A model generated the notes under the pieces. The model searched no databases. It worked only from the letters and a program-made list of their open reading frames with translations, and was not told the DNA's origin. 64,000 bases of DNA from Stratiolaelaps scimitus (lineage: Eukaryota; Arthropoda; Arachnida; Mesostigmata; Laelapidae): contig JABWDB010000047.1 of NCBI GenBank assembly GCA_019614645.1, positions 124,001 through 188,000 on the forward strand. The letters are read 5' to 3'. Below, piece after piece: positions 23,613 through 35,482 of this stretch (the first letter of the stretch is position 1; each line of letters starts with the position of its first letter). Made by a program: the position numbers and the translations under genes.

Positions 23613-24795
23613 CACACGATGCTGAGGCTGACCGCAAGCGACTTTCGTGATTCGTGCTCAGATATCCATTAATCGCCCTCAGATCAATAAACCAGCTCTG
23701 AAACACCGCTCTTTCACCCCACCAGTGATTAGGTCTCTAGCTCGGCGTTGGCCTTCGTACCATTCTTCCTGCTACCCCACGACTTCAAATTTTGCCGCGC
23801 AAATAGGCGGGCCCAACGAGTGTTGTTATTCGATTCTATTTACACCCGTATCGCTACAGCGTCCTACACCGTTGTCCTTTCGATATTACCCTTCCCGCTG
23901 GTGTCACCGCTCTCCCTCGTCCACCACCATCTCCCCGCTCCGCGGTCCGGCGCCAAAATTTCTTCTTACCCCCCGTCAAAGGCCGATCCAGTGCGATCCC
24001 CTCCCGAGTGATGCTATGCTAGGCGATGCCGTCTTCGTAGGCCAACTCGACCGTCGATCGTTCAGTTCGTGGTGGACGGTTCAGTTCGCTGCCTTTTACC
24101 TCTTCCGCCCCCCTCCCGCCGCGCCTCCGTGTCGTCTGTGGCTCATCTCGCCTGCTCATCCACTCGTTGCGACGCGACATTGAGTCACCATTGTTCAGCC
24201 GTCGAACGCTGGCAGTGGTCGGTGGTCGCGAGCGCTATTCGCCAGCGCCAGTCAGCCATCTGATCCTCGCTGCGCTGGGTGGTAACTGGCGGTTGTTGCT
24301 GACCGCCCCGACGCGGCCAGCGGAACATCTTCGGCGCAGAGTGGTGCGAGTGCTGCTGAAGCTGTCAGCAAAGTTCGTTCGCCCGATCGACTGATCGCGT
24401 CGAACACCGATCATCGCCTGCCGCTGCTGCTACCACCTCACGTGTGCGTTTGCTCCGCTACTATTCACTACGCGGGTCGATCTCTCTCTCTCTCGTCCGC
24501 TGGCGGTCGGCCGGTCGTCCGTCCGTCTGTCTGTCTCCCTGCCTGCTCTGACTGTGTCAGAAGTGGAGTGATTCGTGTTTCAAGCAAAAAATTGCCGAAC
24601 ACGGCTCGCCGCCGAAATGAAACAAGCAATAGCCCCGTTGGGAGAAATCATGGGACCGTGAACAGTGCCTGATTTTGGTAGTGGTGCTAGTACAGCTGGT
24701 CGCGGTCGCGTTAGTGGGGTGCGTGGACCCACGGAGAGGGTGTGCAGTGGGTCTGTGTGTGTGTGTGCGTGTGCAGTGAGTTCTACTGTGCCGCG

Positions 24796-24826
24796 ATGGG
24801 GTCTTCCGACTTGAACGATAACAATG
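24796..24826 (+). CDS. Candidate first coding exon of the acyltransferase gene
   Basis: ATG at 24796 in good context (GCGATGG) gives MGSSDLNDNN, then donor G|GTGAGT at 24827 in phase 1. This phase joins both the exon at 34070 and that at 33411. With the 34070 exon, the 15 exons sum to 2673 bases, 890 codons with no phase break. Assignment to this gene across a 9-kb intron is inferred from phase and order only. Confidence 0.4.
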
Positions 24827-24970
24827 GTGAGTTTAGAGAACGAGAACACTATGAAGAAGTGCGCATTGCGCTCTCGGGTGCGTACAGTGCTCATTCGTAT
24901 GTATGCACCCATGTATATATGTCGGTAGAATGGAGAAACAAAAGAACGGATATGTGCAGATAACATGCAC

Positions 24971-24998
24971 AGATAAATATATATATATATATATATAT
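24971..24998. repeat. (TA)n microsatellite
   Basis: About 25 bp of TA dinucleotides just after the candidate first exon. Confidence 0.95.
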
Positions 24999-25450
24999 CG
25001 GTCTATCAATATATGCGATAGGAACCGCGAATACATTTGAATGAATGAGAGGAGCTGATTCAAGACCCTCTGGAATCATAGATCGAACACTGCGAGAGCG
25101 CCATGATGACCGTCCATGCACTATTTACTTCCTGCGGTGCTCAGTGACGGACTGCCAATGGGCCAGCAAGTGAGCCTCTGGTGGAGTGGACGGAGAAGAC
25201 CCCCTACAGAGAACGTTTCTCTGGTGGATCGCCTGCGGTTGTTCGCGATCGCCTGCAGTTGCTGTCGCCGCCGCCGCCGCCGCCGTCGCAATCGTACACG
25301 CCGACACAAGCCTCCACCACGAAGACCTGTGTCTGGCGTATTGCTGGTGTTGTCCTGCTGGTGGTCAGGTGTCTGTCTGGTCGTCGTCGAGAGAAGTCGC
25401 GCGCCAGTTGACTCCACAGTAAATACGTAGATCGATGGATAGATAGAAGC

Positions 25451-28400
25451 CGTGGGGCAGGCAAAGGAGCAACGAGTGCTTATTGTGTTAAATCACGGTG
25501 CGCTCTATCGTCTCGTTGAGCAAGCAGGGTCAAATCTATTTTGGTTTCAAAAGTATACTACCGGCCAGCCGCGCTAGTCTGCGAGACGTTGTTGTTTGTA
25601 CCGTTTGTAGCTAACTGCCGACGGCGGTGGGCCAGTTCATCTGGCCAGTGCCGATGTGGATGTGGGCCGTGTCAACACAACACGATCGCGGATGGATGCC
25701 GAGTGTCCGATTGTTCCTTGTACGGTGTCGCACACATGTGTGAGCTCATGAGACGTCTGCATGGCCCCGTATTTATCAAACTCGACTAGTTTTCCAAACC
25801 GATTTCCCAAAGCACAAAGTGACACTCCCATCGTGCGTCTCCTTGCTGAACCAAGAGCTCGAAATGGCGATCCATTTCAGTAGCAGATGGGGCTCAAGCA
25901 GCGCGAACCGGAAGCCGATGGCGGTTTTCAGCTGCGCCATTACACGTATGTTTGTCTTATTGGTCTTGCTGCTGCTGCCGCTGGTGTTGCGTATCTTCAG
26001 TAATGACACGTCATTCATTGTGTGCCCGATCAGATATTTGGTTGTTACTGCGGTATTTAACACATTGGGCGGAATTCATAAACGAAGCTGACGTGCACGA
26101 AGAAAAAACACTGCTTCGGTTACTTTGCCGGCGATTGCCGGAAGATATACCTGTCTATTTGTCAACGACTGAAAAGGGGTTTGCTGCGTTTTGGTCAAAC
26201 AATACTACTAATATCCGTTATTATGTTAACAACTGAGAGTGTTTAATTATTATTTTATTTTTTCGTTCGCTCATTACGGTTATTGTCGCATCGCTCATGC
26301 ATGCAAAGCTGAAATAAATATATTTTAATTGTGTAACTAACATTAATGTACATTTTGTGAATTAGTAAATTCTCTTGTGCTGTCTCCGCGTCGATGCCGA
26401 CGAACATCTTACCTGACAAGTCACAAGGGATTGGAGTTCAGCAAAATCAAAAGCTAAATAAAGAGTACTAAGTATTATTAGCCTTTCGTATTTTGCAGAC
26501 TTGATACTATCCGATTATTTGTCTACAGCCAGCACTATCTCTCTCTCTCACTGTTCTCTCTGTCACACCGCAAATGCAAGTATTGCATCAGATTTGCGTA
26601 CGACGATGACTTGCTTGTCTCGACGGTGTCAAGGTTTTTCTGCTGATGCATATAGTATTGCGCTGACAATAACTATGTTTCCGTTTCCAGTTTTCGAAAA
26701 TGACTCTGTTCTGTATGCAGTTGTGTTGCGGGAAAACTACGATTGTTTTTTCATAGAAACCATTCAGTATTACACGTTCGTGTTACGTGAGCATGCAAAT
26801 GTTCCATGATTGGCAGGCTAACGTCGAGTGCCTCTGAAAGGAAGAGACCCTGTTCGTTTTAGTAGATATAAAAGCTGTTAAACAACTGAGGCTAAGGACA
26901 AGCAAGGCCATTTTAAGGCGACCAACCCCTCGAGCCTTAAATTCGCTCCAGTGGTGCGTCTTGTTAGGATCGCCCGACAATAAACTCTTACTTGACCCTC
27001 ATAATCTGTTTCGCAGCAGCTCCTGGCATAATCCTATAAAACAATGGAAGGCTATACTTCTACACGTGGAGCTACTTAACAAATGTATCGCTGTTTATCG
27101 CGGGGAGGTTTTTTCCAACTCTCGACATAAACATCAGGTCGTCGTTCCACGCATAATGTTTTCATATTCTTGCACATCATCGACAACTAATGCCCACGTT
27201 GAATTTCACGTATGCCGTTGACCCGAGGGTTAATTAACTCTGTTTGCTATTCACTCAGGTAGGATGTGACGAATAAAGAGAGAGAGCTCAATTTTCTCCC
27301 CAACTTTATCACCATAATCCACTGGTGGCGCCATTTCGATCTGAGAGGATAACAAGCATGATACCAAATTGGAATCGTGTCAAATTTTTTTACCGCGGTC
27401 TCATCACTATGGCTGTCTAGAACAGTACGTCTGGGAGCACAACGATTGCTGAGCTAGTCCGCCGACGACAAGGGTGGCTATCTGACATGGATCTAGAACA
27501 GTGGACCAGGTGGGTCCAGGGCGAAGCGGATCGCACATTTACACTCACGAATATAAGCTCGAACACCTGTACATAGCAACGTTGGCATGCGTTAACTAAA
27601 CTAATTTTACATCTGATTCTTCATTAGTAAAAAGAAAAAAACAATAATACAATACTACAATGATTTATAATAGCGAGTAGCTAGTTAGCCTTGCGCGTAT
27701 ATGTGACGTATCTGTTCTAAACGGACTTGTAGTATAGCTGGAAATTATCACTGAGGTCAGGTGAAAGTTGTGCATCAGGCAAAAACGCTGTCGTTCGTTT
27801 GCAGGCTGAGCCAATGAATTATTTGAACTTATTCAATAAGCGTTCACTAAAGTCTATATGTTGCCACCTAGAGACTTAAGTGAGCGTTTAATGATTCAGT
27901 TCAAATGAACTCAGAGAGATCGTTTCGTTCTTATGTGTAAATGTATATATATATATATTTAATAGAATTGGCACAGCTGCTAAAATACTTTCTGCGAAGA
28001 GCGGGCTCTGTCAGCTTGCTTCAACGACACGAACTTAGTAGATTAGTTGATGTCCGCTGCCAACTGGTTGGAGGGTATTTTGCCGAATAAAATTGTGTGT
28101 CGTGTGGTTTCGCAAAGGCACAGCTTGTTTGTTGCTATAGCGAAGTAGGACAGACATATGCCAGCTACGAAGTTCGATCAAGTTCGCTCATCTGACGCTA
28201 AATACATTCGCGAGAATGTATGGCTCTGATACCTACAGAACAATGATTGTGCGTAGTCTGTTCATTTGGTCAGATCCGGGTCGCGTGTCAAACGTGTTGA
28301 GCCAGGTATACCAGTGTAGTGCTGGTACAAAGGCGGTCAAGAGCGGGCACCGCTTACGCGGCACCTTGACCGCAGGCGCTATCTTTAGACGGCGCCCGCG

Positions 28401-31400
28401 TCGCTCATTCAACTTCCTTACAGAATAGAGACGCCACCAAAGTAATGCAACTCTGCTGTATGGACAACGACCTGCAGCACCCAACGTTCCGCAGGGACTC
28501 GTATGGACAATAAGGCAATCGCAAACATTTCTTTATTTGTGTATCTCTTTCTTCCATTGCTCACGTGCCTCGATCAGCTGATGTCCGCTGTCTCCGGATG
28601 AGCGATTCATCTATAATTGATTGGTGAGACGGTCGACTGCTCGACTTTGGCTAACTCTAGCACTTATTTGGAAATTTATTACGAGCCGTCAAATTTTCAT
28701 CTGACGACACCTGCTTCATTCAAGTGATATCGGAGTCCCCATCGACCATTTTGGTGAATTCACACATACACATTTCAAGTGAATGTCTCTTGCTTTGTGT
28801 ATCAGTGTCCTGAAATGTTGCAGCGCAATCCCTATCACGAGTGAGGCCAGTCCAGATCGGTCACTCGCGCGTACAGCTTCGTTACACATGTCATTTTGCT
28901 AATTGAATAGATTCGAGTACTTTATGTACATTCGATATCGATGCTTGACGTGATAATAATAATAACTAAAAAAAAACGTCTTAAATTGATGACAATTTAA
29001 TAGCAATTATGAATCCAGGCATTAATTACCAAGATTCCATACGTGTCGCACACACACGCCGAGCTTGAATGGCATTTCTTCGTTCCATATCACAGTCCAT
29101 ACATTCTCGTTACATGTTCGATGACGTTCCGGCGCTGGCCGCTGTTAAGCCGCTTGGCTACACGTTGTCAATCAGTGAACGTAGCCGGGGAGAAAATATA
29201 GCATACGGAGCGGAAAGGATGCGTTGGGACGATATCTTATTTCTTTTCATCTTTCGAACGAGCTATCGTGAGGAGTCGTCCGACGATTGATTCGGGGCGT
29301 TTTGCAGTAGCTAGCTTCGACATCGGTGGCGGTGGCAAATTGAGGAGCAGTTGATGAAAGGCTGCTGTTGGCATTCCCTGCGTTCTTATGCTAAGCTCTC
29401 GTTTCTACCTTCAGCTCTGGTAGCTGAAATAAAGTCGAACACAGTCGCGCGGACGGCGTGGCTCTTTCGAAAGATGCGCGCCGCATATATAGACGAACAA
29501 GGAATATATATATATATATATATACAATGGGGCAACGGCTGAAAGAAGCTGAGCTAGCATGCGACAACTATTTCCCTGACTTCTGCTGACGCCAGACGGC
29601 GGGGTACTTACTTTTCCTTATTGCTGCGATAGGATTCCGTCGTTAGTATGGATAAACACCGTCACGACAGTCGCGTTTGCAGCGAATGATCCAAGCGAGC
29701 TTCGCGTACCCCGTGCAAACGTGTAGGAGAATTCTTTCGAACAGCAAGCAGCACTTTGAGAAAAAAAATAAGAAACACGGTGCCCCTTTAACGAGAAAGA
29801 CTCCTATCATTAGATCTTTGCACGTGATTATTTTACTGATGAGTTCGAGTGTATAGTGCAGTATCAAAACATTCACCTGCAAGTCCAAACGTTCTGTATA
29901 GGAATTTTGCTTTCATAATTTCGTGCACTTTCTCTGCAGGTTTATTGGGCCCGTATTTTTTGCTGAGAATGAAGCGCTATACGTGTGTGTGTGTGTGCGT
30001 CTTTGGGTTCTATTGCTCGCCATAGGTTTATTTGACAATAATCCGTCCCTGGCCAAGAAATCAATCAGGGAAAATTCTCAAGTTCCACGTCCTGGTTAGA
30101 GTTTAACAGTCAACAGAGGAATTTCTCGTCGTAGTTCGACAGTGACTCGTCTCACTAACACTTAAGTCACCCAATAGTGCCTATCGAAGAACGTACCAAC
30201 GCGTCCTTGGACTGTGGCACCTCGTTCACTGCAAGCAGAGAGAAAGAGCCATTGTCATAGGCGAGCTTTACTCGAATCCGAATGCTGGCTAAGACGTGTT
30301 GTTTTTTTTCAAATCGACACAAGGAAAACTGAGTGAATATGAAATCGGGCTTGTCGCTGCGAGCAGGAGATGTTGAACGTCGGAACCACACACCAAAGTG
30401 ATAACGAAAATAGTTTCCTTGATACCTTCGGGCGGCGGCGACTAATCTCTCCCAATGAAAGCAGAAGGCGTGGTGGAACCGGCTTTAATTTCTCAGCAAT
30501 CCTATCACCATTTTCAAACTCGAAATGACGGCGTATCCTGCCATTGTTGATGATAACACAGATCGGGATGAATGTGAATTCAGCTTCAGCATTTGTTTGC
30601 CTAAGTCAAGGGCGCAGTACAGGTTTTCTGAAGAAGGACAGTCAGAGCATTTCCGATTGCTGCCCGGATTTGAATCGAACATCGGCTCGTCGGAATAGTG
30701 GCGAATAACGTAACAGACAAATACCAAACAAAACCTGATTAGATCTTCTCAAACTCAAAATTGTTGTCATTTCCGACGGGTAGCGGTTGATGCGCCGGCG
30801 GATGTATTGCCATCAATCCGTCATGAACTGATTCGTTGTCTGCGTCCAGAGAAAATTTTCCAATGAATTTAGTCAATGTAATGATCTCTCTTGACCTACT
30901 CTAGTGCAAATAATCCATTTTCCATTAGACGTGCTTCGTTAGCCTGTGATGAGTCACTGCCGAGGCTCAGCATTGCCTTAACAGCATTACTACATTACCT
31001 ATTATTTAGCGGGTACGAATGTCAAGTCGCTGTCGATATCAGACATTGGCCATATTCTGTTGCCCGATATATAGCCACTCTCACGGAGTATCGGGACAGT
31101 CCAGCTGTTCGCTGTTCATATTTGATACTGCTGCTGCTGCAACCTTAGAAGCTTCTATCCAGGTAGTTAAACGAAAACAATATATCTTAAACATCCTCAC
31201 TGACATTAGCGAATGATACGCGCTCCATTGTTCGTTATTATGGTACGAAACTACCCTAGCCACTATGGCTATACGGCTCAATTGTTCATTGTATTCCACA
31301 AGGCTATTATGTCCAACTACATCGTCATGGCAGAAGAAAGAAAAATGATGATCGGAAGATTCAACCACACACTGCAATACCGTATGATTGCCGTGATTTA

Positions 31401-33410
31401 TAGCTTGTTTACCGGAGCGATATAGCATTATGAATATTGCGAATTTCTCTAGCGATCTAAAATTTGCGGCCATAATGAGACCGAGCATCCCAGTCTGTAC
31501 CACGCCCTAGATATAATCTGTTTCAGGAGAGCCTGCCCGTCGCTAGTCTACTAGCTATAGCGATCCGGTGGCCTCTTCACAGTATAATCGCTAATCGCTT
31601 TGAATGCGGTTGCCCGTATTGTCAGCCCATCGAAGATCGGGGTAAGGATAGGCGTAATGTGTTGCCGTTGATTTCCGGCGACACATCCCGGAACAAGCCA
31701 TCCACATACGTCCATATATCCGCTGTTTGAACTTCTGTTCGGGTTGTCTGCTTTGCAAGCGGCTCGTCGAACGAGCGCTGTCTACGGATTTCGATGTGAT
31801 GTTTATCAACCTATGGAACCAGACAATCTTAACCGAACTGCCTGTTAGATATAGATAGACTGTGTCTTCTTTTTTTTTCTTCTTTTTCGATAAATCTGTA
31901 AAGTGTCCAATGGAGTTGTACGCCTGCAGAGCAAATTTCGCTACTGTGATTCACTGTGTATTTTCTGAGCGGCTGTTTGCGTCATGGCTCATTTCCTGTA
32001 GCCGCACCAGCGGACGCCGCAGTCGCTAGCGTTGGTAAATCCTTGCCTGCTGCCCCCCGGCTGAATCTCAACGAGGAATAATAATCGTTGCCGCTGCGAC
32101 CCTTTGACCTTTGCCGCCCGTAGATACATTAGCTATGTGAATAAACGGGAATTTGTACGTAACCATTATTTACTGCAGGTCAATGATATGTGTGTGTGTG
32201 TGTGCGTGCAGGACCATGGAGACATCGAAGTCATTTGACGGTTTCCTTATTATTGCCGTAAATACGTAACAATCGAAACTGTTTGACGTCAAATATTGTG
32301 TGAATTGAAAGTGGAAGTAACGTGCGTTATATATTTTATTCGCATGGACTTGTGTATGGGCGCCTACATGTGCATAGGCAGAATGTTTGAAACGATGAAA
32401 TCCCTGTATTTGCACCTATGCAGACAATGTTTTATGTGTATGTCAATATGTGTTTGTGAGTGTGTTCACATTACTTAATAATAAATTGGATAAAAGTTAT
32501 GGAAATACTTTGAATACATTTTATGCGCCAGTATTCGAGAGACCTATGTTGCACTTACCAATCGCCCGCCCGCCCGCCCTCTCATTAAATATATCCCCGA
32601 TTTCTATAAAGCTCCATCTTTCCGACTTTTTTTCGCGTATCGTTGATGTGACTAGACTGAACACGAACATCTGAACATTCACTGAACAGCCCACGATGGA
32701 GTCAAGACGCTCTTCTGTGCATAGGTGACCCTTAGATGAAACGGAACTTCCCTGTTGACCGTCACCTGCCACAATCGCCCTAAAGGCCGTCCTGATACGC
32801 TTTGTGCGTCGCCGTCAGCCCATCTGCGGGGTGTTTGCGTTTGAATTTTTCCATACCTCTTCTTGCCAGTCGCGAGGCTTGACCCTATACAAATCGTTAT
32901 ACAAGCGGGCCCACCAGAAGAGGCGGCACCAAGCGTAAATGGAGCCCGACGTGTAATTTAGCTAGGCTAGAAATAAATAACGAATGGACATTCAACAGTG
33001 TGGCGTGACGAACGAGCAAACGGCTTTTCTTACACAGAAATTTTGTTCACTTGTGACATGACATCGTTTCCTTATAGCGTAGTGTGTCCGCTTCTCTGTT
33101 GCCACCAATCCATCTGAACCTTTTCGAAAAAGAGCTGTCGGTAAACCCTGCACTGGTTAGACTAAACTAATGATGCAAAAACTAGTTAGGAAATTTCTGG
33201 GAATGAAACAAAGTTTGTTGGCTGACCTAATGTTGAAGGACCTTCAATGGGAATACGTAATCCTCTCGAATTTTGGTAATTGGTACGTAGCTAATGTTTA
33301 TCTGGTCTAGCCTGAGTCGCACAATGACGGATGTAAACATAAACTGCTCAAAGCGCTGAGTGTTAATGGTGTGTTTTATCTACCACGTGGTTTGGTACAT
33401 TCCTATTTAG
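25451..33410. other. Long intron or spacer, no gene recognised
   Basis: If the 24796 exon belongs to the acyltransferase gene, this is intron. Small repeats are present: TA tracts near 27945 and 29503-29523, (GT)n near 29985 and 32186. No exon with matching splice sites was accepted. The minus-strand frame at 31591-31809 (ending THYAYPYPDLRWADNTGN...) has coding-like composition but no other support. Confidence 0.5.
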
Positions 33411-33580
33411 GGGGAGTACCTTTGCAGGGCGGTTCTGTCCAGCCACTCGTGCGGCGTTTGCAGATCTCGCCGCCAGCGGAATTCGTCACCGCAGCAAGTA
33501 ACCCCGAAAACCGAAAGGCCGCCTCAGACTTCGCACCGACAACGAATACCGTCCGTACAGCTGACATCAAAATTGGACTG
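33411..33580 (+). CDS. Candidate alternative 5' exon, acyltransferase region
   Basis: Acceptor CCTATTTAG, open frame (starting GVPLQGGSVQPLVRRLQ) and donor CTG|GTAATT. It enters in phase 1, matching the 24796 exon, and leaves in phase 0. It therefore cannot join the 34070 exon but could join the open frame at 34660-34932 directly. It may be an alternative first part of the same protein, or unrelated. Confidence 0.3.
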
Positions 33581-33605
33581 GTAATTACCTCGGTTTTAAC
33601 TAACA

Positions 33606-33606
33606 C

Positions 33607-33633
<27 letters not shown>
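33606..33633. repeat. (TA)n microsatellite
   Basis: About 28 bp of TA dinucleotides, right after the candidate exon at 33411-33580. Confidence 0.95.
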
Positions 33634-33637
<4 letters not shown>

Positions 33638-34069
33638 ATTACTACGTTTTGGTTGAGTTTTAGTTGTTCGCCAAGCATATCCTTTGCGTAGACGAGCCAC
33701 ACCTCAAATGTCGTTGCATGCCGCTTATGTCAAATAACTTGCTTGAACCGACATCACTGATCGTTTGCATGGTACACCTGTACAAAGTACAGACCGTTCA
33801 ATTTGTAGGTGTCAATGAAGCACAACTCTGCATCGCGAATAACTATCAGATGCAGCAGCAGTCATTTAGCGACAAAATCCTTCTCAGTTTTAGATTTAGA
33901 GCGTTGCCCAATACTGTCAGTACTTTTGTCTCCCCAATATGCAAGTGCATGATAAATTATTCCTTTATTGGGAATCCCCTAACTGTTCAATTGCGAGATT
34001 GTTCTATCCTTCCGAATTGTGATAAACAGATATGACGAAGTCTAATAATGAAATCCAATCACACTTCAG

Positions 34070-34186
34070 ATATCGCAGATACGTGCTGCGGGAAATTTCA
34101 AAAATACACCAATATCGCGAAGGTTAACTACACTCACGAGAGGCCCGGTGGCTATTTCAGCGGTCGAGCATCAACGTGCCCTACGG
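34070..34186 (+). CDS. Candidate N-terminal exon of the acyltransferase
   Basis: Acceptor CACTTCAG, frame beginning IADTCCGKFQKYTNIAK, donor G|GTAAGG. It enters and leaves in phase 1, matching 24826 upstream and an acceptor at 34753 (CTCTGCTAG) downstream. Animal mitochondrial GPATs carry a Cys-Cys pair (GRCCYSC in human GPAM) at the corresponding place before the membrane region, which mildly supports the TCC here. Confidence 0.45.
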
Positions 34187-34753
34187 GTAAGGTTAACGAG
34201 AGTTCAACGTTAAGCAAATGGTCGAAAGAACCCAAACCAATTTTTCCTACTCATGCGTAATGCTTTAGCGCACTAGCTCGAGATTCGGTACACTCGATAA
34301 TTAAAGGTCATTGCTCTGTTTGTCGGTACAATTTTCTAGTCATAACAATGAGTGAATATTTAGCTGCACGACAGTGTGTGTGCATTCTGTGTGCCCTGTT
34401 TGATGAAACATTTAGCAAAATACTTCAAACACAAGTCGTTCTGGCGATTGAAACTAGCTGACACTATTTCAATTTAAAGTGTATGACCTTTCATCAGTAG
34501 CTTCTCACTCGTCATCGTCGTTCAAGAATTTCGTATATAACAGCATTTACCTGAAGCCGCTGGACTTTCGGCTGCTGCTGCAGAATGATGTTATTTACTA
34601 TCTAATACTCTGTTCGTAATTTTGGCTTTGACCCCAATTCACGCCACGGTGCACCATAGAAAATATCACGTGAGAGCAATCGACCGCCGCTCGCTGATGC
34701 CCAGACGGAAGATCTCGTCAATCTTCTAGTTCGTCCAGATGGCGCTCTGCTAG

Positions 34754-35440
34754 AGCAGCGCCTCTCATGGTACCTGCTGCCACTGCTACCATTTCGCTAT
34801 CTCGGAGAGTGGATCAAGCACATCGTGTGGTTAAGCGCCCGCGTCTTCCCATGGAAATACCCCCGGGTGGCTCCCAGCAAGATTATAAACTCGGACACGG
34901 TTCAGCTGGCAATCACGAAAACTTGTGAACGGGTCAGTAGTCTGATACAACGAATGAACGTGAAACACGGCCAGTGGGCGAAAGATAGAGAGAGAAAGCA
35001 CCGTGCCATCATTTCGTAGACGTGAAAAATAATCTGTCGGGATAATCTTCCTTTTGCTAGGAGAGAGGATCTTGGGAAAAAAAGGGCCCTGTGACGTATC
35101 CGAGTGCATCTAACAACTTTGCGCAATACGTTCACCTCTAGTTATTGCTGAATTGTGGGACTGTTTACCAACGCGACAATTTCGAAGCTTAATACGTTGC
35201 CTCCCTACTGCTTTTCATGCGTTTAGGAGGCAGCTCAAGAACGATGTCTAGGCCCACTGACCGGCGGATCCCAAGAAGTCGTATCAAAGAATGCCCGCTA
35301 TTCGCATGCCCGTCGAGCGCGTAAAATGCTCGACACGATTGCTGCTAACACATCGGTGGTGATTCTTCGAATCGCGTCAGTTGTCGTCAATCGGATCTTC
35401 ATGTTTTGCCTATCCGGTATGTTGCTATGTTCTTCTTTTC

Positions 35441-35482
<42 letters not shown>

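Larger units (their letters stand above)
23700..25450 (+). promoter_or_regulatory. CpG-rich promoter region and 5' leader
   Basis: CG-rich DNA with many TCG/CGT words, pyrimidine runs and a (CT)n tract near 24480. Open frames appear in every phase because stops are rare here. A well-formed coding start and donor lie inside it at 24796-24826. Taken as the promoter and 5' UTR of the acyltransferase gene. Confidence 0.5.

Noticed and set aside
23647..24183. 178-codon open frame in the promoter zone
   Set aside because: Pro/Ser/Arg-rich translation of CpG DNA, with no start or splice support.
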